Positions 1-8,209 of a stretch of 21,323 nucleotides of DNA are shown one piece after another. A model generated the notes under the pieces. That model did no database searches. It worked only from the letters and a program-made list of their open reading frames with translations, and was not told the DNA's origin. The stretch is from NCBI GenBank assembly GCA_040757035.1, contig JBFLYM010000017.1:1-21323 (forward strand), written 5' to 3'. The position numbers and the translations under genes are program-made. The stretch is from JAHJBR01 sp040757035. Its GTDB lineage: Archaea; Micrarchaeota; Micrarchaeia; Anstonellales; Bilamarchaeaceae. The stretch's first letter is position 1; each line of letters starts with the position of its first letter.

Positions 1-92
1 TCAAACTGTTCAAAACTGTTTGAGCACGTGCCTAAAAAACATTCGAACGACGAATCGTTCGAAAATTTTTATTTTACTTTGTAAAATAAAAA

Positions 93-135
93 CCCTCAAA
101 CTGAGGAGGGGGCGAAGCCCCCTCCGCGGTTCGGT
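93..135. repeat. GC-rich hairpin repeat, copy 1
   Basis: First copy of a 41-43 nt direct repeat. It begins CCCTCAAACT, contains a perfect GC-rich hairpin (105-125), and ends GCGGTTCGGT. The second copy is at 221-261. The flanks match exactly; only the hairpin tip (CGAAG here, TTT there) and one stem-flanking base differ. Differences confined mostly to the hairpin tip fit a structured element rather than a coding repeat. Confidence 0.8.
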
Positions 136-220
136 CCATATCCCTTTCTTTTTAAAAAAAGAAAGGTCTGGGGGGTCCACCCCAAAGAAAAAACGATTCG
201 TTGGGGGAGGGTCAGGAAGA

Positions 221-261
221 CCCTCAAACTGGGGAGGGGGTTTCCCCCTCCGCGGTTCGGT
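221..261. repeat. GC-rich hairpin repeat, copy 2
   Basis: Second copy of the repeat at 93-135, with hairpin 233-240/244-251. Its 3' end (GCGGTTCGGT) runs into GAGAATT, so the last bases form the GGTGAG Shine-Dalgarno-like sequence of the next gene. Confidence 0.8.
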
Positions 262-264
262 GAG
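259..264 (+). promoter_or_regulatory. Ribosome-binding site of the beta-CASP gene
   Basis: GGTGAG lies 8 nt before the ATG at 273. It supports that ATG over the TTG at 267, which would be too close. The site is formed from the end of the upstream hairpin repeat. Confidence 0.6.
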
Positions 265-272
265 AATTGTAT

Positions 273-1643
273 ATGAAAATCACTTTTTATGGAGGTGCAA
301 TGGAAGTTGGCAGATCTGCCGCACTTTTGGAAGATAAGGAAAAAAACTTGCTTTTAGATGCAGGAATAAAATTGGGTGAAACATTAGAATTTCCGCTTAT
401 TCCAGAAGAAAAGTTCCATGAAATAAAAAACGTATTTGTGAGTCATGCGCACTTAGATCATTCTGGATTTTTACCTTCTATATATGCAAGCGCGCGCTCA
501 GCCTTCGCACACCCCGCACCATCCACATCATCATTATCCACATCATCTACACCATCTACATCCGCACGTCTAAATATCTTCGTAACAAAACCAACGCGGG
601 ATTTGATAGGGGTATTATTTGCGGATTACCTGAAAATTCAAAAAATAAAAAAGCAAAAGTTGTCTTTCAGCGAGCGCGATATAAAGAACATAATGCAACA
701 TTCAAAACTTCAAAACTTTAAGGAGCAGTTCAATGCGGGGTTTAATACCACGCTTTTCAACAGCGGGCATATTTTGGGAGGCGCAATGGCGCTTATTGAA
801 CACAATGGGAAAAAAATTTTATATACTGGAGATATAAGCATGCGCAATACGCGAATAATGGAAGGTGCACAACGCGATATTTCTGCGCATACGCTTATAG
901 TGGAAAGCACATATGGCGGAAGAGATGATATACTTCCAAGCGCAAAAGATTCCATGAAAAAATTTATAGAGAGTATAAATGAAACGCTCAAACAAGGGGG
1001 TTTTGTGTTAGTTCCAAGCTTCGCTGTGGGAAGAGCGCAAGAAATATTGCTTGCTTTGGAAGATTACATGCGTTCTGGAGCGCTTGAAAAAGTACCAATT
1101 TATATTGATGGAATGATACTTAAAGCAATGCGAATTTATCGTCAGAATGTTATTTACGCGAGCGAATCAGTAAAAATGAGAATACTTACAAGCGACGATG
1201 ATCCATTCAAAAGCAAATTTTTCCGTGTCCCAAAAACAAAAACAAAAAGCGATGTATTTAAAGAACCAGCAATAATAATCACCACAAGCGGCATGTTAGT
1301 CGGCGGTCCCGCGCTTGTTTATTTGGAAAAAATGCATGCGGACCCAAAAAATAAACTTATCATTATTGGCTATCAAGCAGATGGCACATTAGGGCGGAAA
1401 CTTCTTGATGGAGATAAAAAAATTAAAATTGGTGAGAAAGAGCTTGAACTTCAAATGAAAGTTGAAAATATACGGATTTCTGGGCATGCGGACAGAAACG
1501 AATTAATCCAATTTATAAAAGGCATTAAAGGACTCAAAAAGATTTTTTTAGTGCACGGCGAGAAAAGCAATGAATTAAAAGAAGATTTGGAGAAAAAATA
1601 CGATGTAACTGTCCCGAAATTGCTTGACGAGATATATTTATAA
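273..1643 (+). CDS. Beta-CASP metallo-beta-lactamase ribonuclease (CPSF-like)
   Basis: Predicted 456-aa zinc-dependent RNase of the archaeal CPSF/RNase J superfamily, acting in RNA 3'-end processing or decay in the cytoplasm. Visible family motifs are D29 (LLLDAG), H58-A-H60-L-D62-H63 (motif 2), H166 (NSGHILG), D187 (YTGD), E211 (motif A), H405 (SGHAD, motif B) and H428 (VHGE, motif C). There are no N-terminal KH domains, so it resembles the shorter archaeal aCPSF2 type. The ATG at 273 was chosen because MKITFYGGAMEVGR matches the normal family start and follows a GGTGAG. Oddity: residues about 72-99 form a Ser/Thr/Pro/Ala-rich insertion encoded by 15-nt repeats, just after motif 2. Catalytic residues are intact, so the enzyme is probably active. 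The KH-less aCPSF2 assignment versus another archaeal beta-CASP group is less sure than the superfamily. Confidence 0.9.
   Translation: MKITFYGGAMEVGRSAALLEDKEKNLLLDAGIKLGETLEFPLIPEEKFHEIKNVFVSHAHLDHSGFLPSIYASARSAFAHPAPSTSSLSTSSTPSTSARLNIFVTKPTRDLIGVLFADYLKIQKIKKQKLSFSERDIKNIMQHSKLQNFKEQFNAGFNTTLFNSGHILGGAMALIEHNGKKILYTGDISMRNTRIMEGAQRDISAHTLIVESTYGGRDDILPSAKDSMKKFIESINETLKQGGFVLVPSFAVGRAQEILLALEDYMRSGALEKVPIYIDGMILKAMRIYRQNVIYASESVKMRILTSDDDPFKSKFFRVPKTKTKSDVFKEPAIIITTSGMLVGGPALVYLEKMHADPKNKLIIIGYQADGTLGRKLLDGDKKIKIGEKELELQMKVENIRISGHADRNELIQFIKGIKGLKKIFLVHGEKSNELKEDLEKKYDVTVPKLLDEIYL
522..566 (+). repeat. 15-nt imperfect tandem repeat inside the nuclease gene
   Basis: Three 15-nt units begin at 522 (TCCACATCATCATTA), 537 (TCCACATCATCTACA) and 552 (CCATCTACATCCGCA). 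They encode the Ser/Thr-rich stretch at residues 84-98. The repeat keeps the reading frame. Confidence 0.75.
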
Positions 1644-1644
1644 A
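1637..1644 (+). promoter_or_regulatory. TATA box for the 1667 gene
   Basis: TTTATAAA overlaps the stop codon of the nuclease gene. Its centre is about 26 nt before the ATG at 1667 and no Shine-Dalgarno sequence precedes that ATG. This predicts a leaderless transcript starting at or next to the start codon. Confidence 0.5.
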
Positions 1645-1666
1645 ATGTAATCAACAAATAATATTT

Positions 1667-2140
1667 ATGGTATTTATGCAAAAAATTATCGCCCAAAAAA
1701 TTATTACTGTTTTTATATTTTACATATTCCTTACATCCGCAAGTTTTTCACTCAATATATCTTCGTCAGTGAAGGATAATCAAATTACTCTTATCATTGA
1801 CGGAAAACATTATGAAAGGACCAATCTTAGTTTTTTTGTGTTCAAAGATGGCGTACAGATTATTGGGACCAAGAGAAATAATGTAATTCTTCCATACTAT
1901 TATGTTATCCTATACAATGAAACCGGAACCTATGAATTTAGAATCATAGATCAAAAAGGTGGATATGCAAGTAAAACTCTAAACTTAACCGTTGCATCCT
2001 CTCCTATTATAGAAACATATAAAGAAGAAAAAGTTGAAGAAGAGAGTGCAGGACCTGCAATTATTATAGGAATTATTGGCTTATTTGTTATCATAATTAT
2101 TTCTCTAAGTTTTATAAAATATATATCATCTAATAAATAA
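1667..2140 (+). CDS. Small exported membrane-anchored protein, unknown
   Basis: A 157-aa protein of unknown function. Residues 1-29 look like a signal peptide or N-terminal membrane helix (ITVFIFYIFLTSASFS). A middle part of about 90 residues is rich in beta-forming residues (ITLIIDGKHYERTNLSFFVF) and could be an Ig-like sandwich. An acidic linker (YKEEKVEEESAGP) is followed by a C-terminal membrane helix at about 130-152 with a short basic tail. The topology puts the beta domain outside the cell. It has its own TATA box and is followed 25 nt later by the 1400-aa gene, so it probably leads a three-gene unit. An alternative start is the ATG at 1676. I recognise no family. Confidence 0.7.
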   Translation: MVFMQKIIAQKIITVFIFYIFLTSASFSLNISSSVKDNQITLIIDGKHYERTNLSFFVFKDGVQIIGTKRNNVILPYYYVILYNETGTYEFRIIDQKGGYASKTLNLTVASSPIIETYKEEKVEEESAGPAIIIGIIGLFVIIIISLSFIKYISSNK

Positions 2141-2155
2141 AAGAAATAGATAAGC

Positions 2156-2161
2156 AGGTGA
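2156..2161 (+). promoter_or_regulatory. Ribosome-binding site of the 1400-aa gene
   Basis: AGGTGA lies 4 nt before the ATG at 2166. Having a Shine-Dalgarno sequence while the leading gene has none fits an internal gene of an operon. Confidence 0.55.
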
Positions 2162-2165
2162 AAAA

Positions 2166-5100
2166 ATGGTTTCAGTGCAAAAAGAAAAAGAATTACAGAA
2201 ACGTATTATAGATGCACAAAATGTAATTGTTGCAGAACTTCGGAGAGTTTATCCAGAATTTAACGACAATATAACCACATCCGAGATATTGAAAAAAGCG
2301 ACTATACCCCAAATTATTAGTATAATAAACTTAGCGAAGCTAAAAGAAAAACCTCTTGATAAAGGAAGCACTGATTATACAAACGTACTTGCAGTACAAA
2401 TTTTATACAATAAATTACTTGAAAGCGGACAATTTAAAGGAGTTAAAGTTGCGCTTAAAAAACTTGAAGAAGATGCAAATTATGGTGATGCAACCAAAGA
2501 AGCAGTCAAATTAATGCAGCGAAACTTGTTAAATATGAGAGAGCAAGCAAAAGGAATTTTTGGAAAAATCACTTTAGGTAATCTGCATGAGAATTATTTA
2601 TTGCAAAAAATAGAAATAGATGCAACCGTCGTTGCACATCTGCCTATTGAAAAAACCCTTTTAGAGCAGTTTATAATTTTAAACAATAAGCAATTTGAAG
2701 ACAAAAATAGAGTAATAAATAAAGAACAAATTGAAAAAATTTTTGAATCTGCTGGCATTTTGGATTTATACAAAAAATGTCTTGATAAAAATAAAGAAAT
2801 AGAAATACTCAGCAAAAATGTAGAAAAGAATATGCAAAAAATTAGCATGTTAGAAATTGAAAGGAACAAAATAGTTAATCAACTTGAAAGTGCGATGCTT
2901 CTTCAGATAGTATTGAAAAGAGCTGATTTAGATGACAAAGAGATTTCTAAATTTATTAAAAAAAACCTGCTTCCAGAAAGAGAAATTGCATATTTTGATG
3001 GTAAAGGTATACAAAGAATTAATGTTCCTTTGGCACAACTTATAGGAATAGCGTATATGGGTCCAGGGGCACTCAAAGGTATTCAAGATATTGACATAAA
3101 ACAAATAGAAAATATGCGAAATGATTACATAAATTGCCTTGTTAAATTAGTGAAGAATGCCAAAACATCTGATGATGTTACAAATAAGTTAAAGAATTCA
3201 TCAGAATTAGAAGCTCTTACAATAGCAATGGGCATAGCATCATCCAGCATAATTTATAAAAAAGGTTATACAACTGGCAACCTTGAAAAATTGCAAACCG
3301 AAATAAGTAAGCAACTTGATGGAATAAATAATAGAGTAATTGGTATTGCAGAGAAAAGTGGGAACAAAGAATTTTTAGATAAAATTACGACGCATTTAGA
3401 TAAATCTGAAGAAATTGCAAATCTTAGAAGATATTTTTCAGGTTTAATTATGTCTGCTTTTTTTAGCAACCGGTTGGTGGATCAAACAGTATCATCTAAA
3501 GAAATAGAACTATTTATGAACGAGGCTATAAACCAATATATGCAAAATGTAATTCTAAATTACACTGTAAATAAAAAAGGGAAAACTGGTGTAGAGATTG
3601 CAAACACAGCCGTACAGACTCTAAATATGCTATCAGCGCATTTGAACTATATGCGAAAAGAAAATTTGGTAGACTATAATAAATTTTATAGTGAAATGTG
3701 GGCGGCATTACTTTCAGATGATACTACTAATGTAAAAAAAGCAGATAATACTACTAAAGTAAAAGAAGCTGTATATGCCTTTTTAGATGCTTATGCTACT
3801 GCCACCAAACCTCTCAACACTTATCTAAATCAAAATAAAATATTAACGCCTGAAAAGTATGTACTTGCATTCTTTACATCTCCAGATATTATTTCTACTG
3901 TAAATCCTGCAAAAATAAAAAACGCATTAGCTGAGGTTATTAAATATTTTGGTTTTGATAATAACGACATTCAAAATATTATTGGCGGATTGAACAAAAC
4001 ACAATTTGGAAACTTGATAAAAAAAATGAATAAGTCTAAAACGTCTGATTTTTACAAGTCTATGCAAGAAAAAAAGTACAATGACGAGGAAATATGTTTT
4101 ATTGCAATGAACTTCATTGGAACTGCTATACATATATATCTAAAAAGTGAGGAAAAATTAGCAAATAGTGGAATGAAAAATGTAAAAAGCACTATTACAA
4201 ATCTTAAATCCAGAGATGCCATTTTAAATGAGTTAGGATTTGGAGGAATCATTGGATCAGGTAAAAAAACTTTTGAAGGCTCTACAGTTGTGAAAAATGC
4301 TGTAATACAAAAAGCATTTGATGAATTAATGGCTACTGCAACTCAAAAGTATTGCGAACCATTAAAAACAAAAACTATAAAATCTGATGAAAAATTGGAT
4401 GTTGATTATATAAGTTCAGATATTCTCATTGGTCAGCCTGCTATTGATTTAATAACGCGATATATGAACAAAAAAATAAACGAATTTAAAAATGAAAAAC
4501 CATCAGTAAATCTAAGCTTTGGAGAATATCTAGCACGTACTCATTATGGTCGAACTGAACTTTATAAAAAGACAGGAGAAAAAGCTGGTGGCATATATAA
4601 ATCCGCCGAAAAAAGATTCAAAACATGGGATGATGTATGCGGATTTGTAGATCAATACGGTAGTTTATTCGCTTCATTTAAAGAAATGGCTGAGAATGTT
4701 GCAGGTGCAGATGAATTAAAAAGACAGATTTTTTTAGCATGTGTCACACTGATGTCTACTGAATATAGTATGGATGTAGAAAAGTTGACTAACTGCATAC
4801 AAAAAGGTATGGAAGAAACATTTACAGAAAATACGCTAGAAAAAATGGTAAGCGATGCAACAGATAAAAAAAAGGGAAAAACCTTTACAATATGGCATGT
4901 TGATGAAAGCGGAAACCGAAAAGAAATAGGAATTGTTGCTGTTGACAACAAGGATAAAATGAAGATCGAAGTTAAACAGAAAGAAAAGTTGATATGGTAT
5001 ATTGGGGATCATTATTGCGTTACCCATAATGAAAATAGAGAAATGATTTTAGATGGACATATTTCATCAGTTTCTTATTATGGCAGACAGATAGCAAATT

Positions 5101-6368
5101 GTGTCTCTAAAGGTAAGTATAGATTAATGATGCAAAATGGAAGTGAGTTTGTTGAATTTACTATTTTAAATTTGACTAGAAAATATTGGGGTTTACCTGA
5201 CTTTACAATGACAATACCATCATTTGCAAAAAAAGAGCAGCTCATAATCGCACCAATACCTGCTCCATCATTTACTAATATTGCACCAATATTTACATCA
5301 AGAGAAGTGTGGGGTACTACTGCTACGGTTACACCTGATATGAATACTTTTGCTGGCAAAATTACGTTTGTCGATGATATACTTACTCTATTGGAGTATT
5401 ATAAACTTGCAACAAAAGAAGACGCAATATATCAAGACAAGTTAAAAAATGGTGTTAATTTACTTTTGCAAGGTCCAATTAGTACTTATATTGTTGATTC
5501 AAATTTGATAGGAAAACCAACAACAATTTATGTTTCTAACACAGGAGAGATTGCGCTCACGAAGTTTGAAGACTATAATCTTATTATAGAGATTGACAAA
5601 AATAACAAATTTGTTGTAAAAGAGTTTAAAGAGGGTGAGGGATCACTCGAACTTGTAAGAGGTACTATTGAATATAAACAAGGGCAATTAATAGTTAAAC
5701 TTGATAATATATACGCACCTGTATATGCAACATTTGATAATATCTTTACGAAAAATCTTGGATATGGTGTGCAATTTTCAATGGGTACAAAACTTGAAAT
5801 TCCATATGAATATGATCCAAAAACAGGATTCCCAAAGAAGTATAATAAATATGGCGAATGGAATACACTTCCATTTTTTACCTTATCCCGTCCGTTTGAT
5901 GCAGGGCAGTGGACTATAAATCCATACACAACTGGAATGTGGGACATCTACAGACATAGATTTATGCCAACATATGGACTATCAACCACGCGATCGTATG
6001 CAGGCAAAACAACTGGACTCTCACTTTCAGCAGGAGTTGGCTATGAAAATGCAGAAAAGATATACAATGTCGGAGTAGGAATTAGCAGAAGTAAGATATT
6101 AAACTGGGTAATACCATGGTGGATGCCAAATCAGATTGGAGTAAGTGTAAATCCTTTCAAAACTCATGGACCTCTTTCTATTGAATCAGGGTATGACAGG
6201 GATGGAAATGGAACATTAGATTATGGAGTCAGAATGATACACGCAGGAGCATTATGGATTCCAGATATTGTTATCAACAGCAAAGGAGTAATACAAAGGC
6301 TTTTCGGATTTGGTAAAAGCGCAATAACCAGAGTTTACAGAAAAACAAGGGGTATTGAAGCACTATGA
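2166..6368 (+). CDS. Giant 1400-aa protein, unknown; PG-binding-like segment
   Basis: Not recognised as a whole. Residues 1-30 are charged helix with no signal peptide. Residues about 72-141 have the pattern of a peptidoglycan-binding (PG_binding_1) three-helix module: VLAVQILYNKLL, then YGDATKEAVKLMQ, then GIFGKITLGNL. Residues about 200-245 look coiled-coil. Up to about 895 the protein is helix-rich and hydrophilic, apart from short hydrophobic helices. From about 900 it becomes beta-rich. Residues 1198-1365 show alternating hydrophobic/polar strands rich in Gly and aromatics (TTGLSLSAGVGYE, IYNVGVGISRSK) and a calcium-loop-like DRDGNGTLD at 1344-1352. It overlaps the next gene by 4 nt (ATGA), so the two are surely co-transcribed. 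A surface or envelope role is inferred from the neighbours. How it would leave the cell without a signal peptide is unclear; it may be cytoplasmic. Confidence 0.75.
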   Translation: MVSVQKEKELQKRIIDAQNVIVAELRRVYPEFNDNITTSEILKKATIPQIISIINLAKLKEKPLDKGSTDYTNVLAVQILYNKLLESGQFKGVKVALKKLEEDANYGDATKEAVKLMQRNLLNMREQAKGIFGKITLGNLHENYLLQKIEIDATVVAHLPIEKTLLEQFIILNNKQFEDKNRVINKEQIEKIFESAGILDLYKKCLDKNKEIEILSKNVEKNMQKISMLEIERNKIVNQLESAMLLQIVLKRADLDDKEISKFIKKNLLPEREIAYFDGKGIQRINVPLAQLIGIAYMGPGALKGIQDIDIKQIENMRNDYINCLVKLVKNAKTSDDVTNKLKNSSELEALTIAMGIASSSIIYKKGYTTGNLEKLQTEISKQLDGINNRVIGIAEKSGNKEFLDKITTHLDKSEEIANLRRYFSGLIMSAFFSNRLVDQTVSSKEIELFMNEAINQYMQNVILNYTVNKKGKTGVEIANTAVQTLNMLSAHLNYMRKENLVDYNKFYSEMWAALLSDDTTNVKKADNTTKVKEAVYAFLDAYATATKPLNTYLNQNKILTPEKYVLAFFTSPDIISTVNPAKIKNALAEVIKYFGFDNNDIQNIIGGLNKTQFGNLIKKMNKSKTSDFYKSMQEKKYNDEEICFIAMNFIGTAIHIYLKSEEKLANSGMKNVKSTITNLKSRDAILNELGFGGIIGSGKKTFEGSTVVKNAVIQKAFDELMATATQKYCEPLKTKTIKSDEKLDVDYISSDILIGQPAIDLITRYMNKKINEFKNEKPSVNLSFGEYLARTHYGRTELYKKTGEKAGGIYKSAEKRFKTWDDVCGFVDQYGSLFASFKEMAENVAGADELKRQIFLACVTLMSTEYSMDVEKLTNCIQKGMEETFTENTLEKMVSDATDKKKGKTFTIWHVDESGNRKEIGIVAVDNKDKMKIEVKQKEKLIWYIGDHYCVTHNENREMILDGHISSVSYYGRQIANCVSKGKYRLMMQNGSEFVEFTILNLTRKYWGLPDFTMTIPSFAKKEQLIIAPIPAPSFTNIAPIFTSREVWGTTATVTPDMNTFAGKITFVDDILTLLEYYKLATKEDAIYQDKLKNGVNLLLQGPISTYIVDSNLIGKPTTIYVSNTGEIALTKFEDYNLIIEIDKNNKFVVKEFKEGEGSLELVRGTIEYKQGQLIVKLDNIYAPVYATFDNIFTKNLGYGVQFSMGTKLEIPYEYDPKTGFPKKYNKYGEWNTLPFFTLSRPFDAGQWTINPYTTGMWDIYRHRFMPTYGLSTTRSYAGKTTGLSLSAGVGYENAEKIYNVGVGISRSKILNWVIPWWMPNQIGVSVNPFKTHGPLSIESGYDRDGNGTLDYGVRMIHAGALWIPDIVINSKGVIQRLFGFGKSAITRVYRKTRGIEAL

Positions 6369-8203
6369 AGCCATTGCTTGCGATTTTATTACTTTTTTCT
6401 TTTTCATTTGCAGCAACCAATGATTACAAAGCAACTAATGGGCTGCTTAATTTATCTACTAAAATAACGATTAGTCCAATTTTTAGCATTAACTCAAGTA
6501 TTGCTAAACCTGGAGATAGTATAGCAATTAACTTGTCTTTGCAAGAATATTATATTGGTTCTGATTTTGAAGTAGATCTCACTGCAAATATGGAATCAGA
6601 ATATGATACTAACAAATCCGTGGACAAAATAAATATAAATTTTGTGAATGAATCTGAGTTCAGCAATATTTCATGGTATCACAATAATTGTGGATTTATA
6701 CCAGCCTCCCCTCTAGACAGATTAGTATCATGTACAAATGTACATGCTTCTACCTGCCGCTACATTTATTCACCTTATAATAACTGTCAGTACGACATAT
6801 TAAATGGAAAAATTAGTGGAAAAAAAAATGCTACATATTATGAATCTTGTGGTTACGACTTAATATCTAAACATGGGAATGCAGAGGTAGGTGCATTGTG
6901 TTATGGAACATGGTACATAAATGGAACTGATACCAAAAAAACTATAAATTCAACTTTGACTGCTTTTGAAATAACAATACCTCTTAATGCCACTCCAGAC
7001 TATGAAATTCTTGTTGAAGCAAAATACAAATGTTTAATTGTAGCAGCGTCGCTGTATGATGGTTCGAATGATACTATTACAACTCGTGAAGATATGATCT
7101 ACTATAACCCTACTGTTATTACCGATTCTTTTAAAATAGATATAACACTGTGTGGTACACCTGGAATAAACGTTGTTGGTATTGATCCTATACCCATTCA
7201 TCTTGCAAATAACAATGCAACGATAAATATTTATATCCAAAATAACGGAACGGTTGCTCTTAACATAACTAAATTCAGCGCAGATAATGATTTTATTTTT
7301 ACACCTTTAGATATGCTTCCTATTTTGATAAATACTGGTGATTCAAAAACTGTAAGTGGAACACTGAGCTATACTGGTACTGGTTCTCCACCTTCAAAGG
7401 TTACTCTTAGTGTTTATGCCAATGCAAGTCAGGATTTGTTGTGTCAGCAGCAAACAAGTTCTGAAGTAAGTTCAAACATAACTGTGGATATAACGTCTGA
7501 TAATAAACTGAAAGTCTTAATACAACCAGCCGACAACCCGATGACTCTATTGCAGACAAGCAATGCAAATGTAACTGTATCTAATAACAACAATGAAAGC
7601 ATAGATAATACTAATTTAACTGTGCAGATAGCGCATTGTCTCACGTCACAAGATGATTGTTTTCATAGCTTGGATACTTCGTCTTATGATCTAGGTATTT
7701 TAGACCCTGAAGAAAATAAAACTAAGCAAACTAATTATTACACATGCGAGAACAATGATTGGGGTATAAAAATAACCGCGAATGTAAGCCACGGTGTAGC
7801 CCCTACCTCTGCTGATGATACCGATGTAGTGATAATACCGTGTATAAGCACAAAAGAAACATGTAAGATAGAAGGCGTGAGCGAAATGTTTATACCAAAA
7901 GAATACAAATTTGCAGTTATTTGTAATGATAGCAACAAGATTGTTAATTGCAGCGAAATAGTCAAACCATTTGATTGGACATATAAACCCAGCCCAATTG
8001 ACACACCGTCTTTTTTGAGTTACGACGATTGGCCAAAGCTAGAGGGAGACGTATATGAAAATATTACTATGAAAATAACTAATATTTTTTCAAACGGAAT
8101 ACTTAACATAAGTGTACACACCACAACAAAAGACTCCTTAAGGAATGTACACTGCAATCGTTCTATAAATGTAACTCCGAATGTGTGTGTATTGCATATC
8201 TGA
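6365..8203 (+). CDS. Secreted Cys-rich, heavily sequon-bearing surface protein
   Basis: A 612-aa protein beginning with a clear signal peptide (MKPLLAILLLFSFSFA, cleavage near residue 16-17). The rest is hydrophilic and beta-rich with about 26 N-X-S/T sequons, suggesting heavy N-glycosylation. By my count it has 18 cysteines, six of them clustered in residues about 116-180, which suggests disulfides. Segments such as NNATINIYIQNNGTVALNIT and the following strands look like CARDB/Ig-type repeats found in archaeal cell-surface proteins. No C-terminal membrane helix is seen (it ends NVCVLHI), so it is either released or held by another protein. Translation is coupled to the 1400-aa gene through an ATGA overlap, which suggests a shared complex. 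The specific function is unknown. Confidence 0.8.
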   Translation: MKPLLAILLLFSFSFAATNDYKATNGLLNLSTKITISPIFSINSSIAKPGDSIAINLSLQEYYIGSDFEVDLTANMESEYDTNKSVDKININFVNESEFSNISWYHNNCGFIPASPLDRLVSCTNVHASTCRYIYSPYNNCQYDILNGKISGKKNATYYESCGYDLISKHGNAEVGALCYGTWYINGTDTKKTINSTLTAFEITIPLNATPDYEILVEAKYKCLIVAASLYDGSNDTITTREDMIYYNPTVITDSFKIDITLCGTPGINVVGIDPIPIHLANNNATINIYIQNNGTVALNITKFSADNDFIFTPLDMLPILINTGDSKTVSGTLSYTGTGSPPSKVTLSVYANASQDLLCQQQTSSEVSSNITVDITSDNKLKVLIQPADNPMTLLQTSNANVTVSNNNNESIDNTNLTVQIAHCLTSQDDCFHSLDTSSYDLGILDPEENKTKQTNYYTCENNDWGIKITANVSHGVAPTSADDTDVVIIPCISTKETCKIEGVSEMFIPKEYKFAVICNDSNKIVNCSEIVKPFDWTYKPSPIDTPSFLSYDDWPKLEGDVYENITMKITNIFSNGILNISVHTTTKDSLRNVHCNRSINVTPNVCVLHI

Positions 8204-8209
8204 TAAAAT

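Larger units (their letters stand above)
1..261. repeat. Cluster of tandem perfect hairpins upstream of the nuclease gene
   Basis: This non-coding stretch is packed with inverted repeats. Perfect stems are seen at 42-50/55-63 (9 bp, CGAA loop), 66-77/81-92 (12 bp, AT-only apart from its closing C-G pair, TTT loop), 105-113/117-125 (9 bp, GC-rich, GAA loop), 143-153/156-166 (11 bp), 207-213/219-225 (7 bp) and 233-240/244-251 (8 bp, TTT loop). A weaker pair is at 1-6/18-23. The first hairpin is followed by a T-rich run and could terminate an upstream gene lying outside the window. The GC-rich part (93-261) stands out from the AT-rich surroundings and looks like a repeated or mobile palindromic element. 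An open frame crosses this region, but its translation only follows the repeats, so I do not call a gene. Confidence 0.8.

Noticed and set aside
93..261. Two-copy repeat considered as a CRISPR remnant
   Set aside because: There are only two copies, the spacing exceeds 80 nt, the repeats are GC-rich self-complementary hairpins, and no cas genes are nearby.
20..337. 105-residue open frame on the plus strand
   Set aside because: It runs through the hairpin repeats and overlaps the nuclease start in another frame; the translation is repeat-derived (GSVHIP/GSVRIV) with no domain character.
3717..3768. Imperfect duplication in the 1400-aa protein (DTTNVKKA / DNTTKVKEA)
   Set aside because: A single short local duplication in a low-complexity Thr/Lys stretch; no evidence for a repeat domain.
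5573..5947. 124-residue open frame on the minus strand within the 1400-aa gene
   Set aside because: It is antisense to a continuous 1400-codon frame with a good ribosome-binding site; no independent promoter or start signal was seen.
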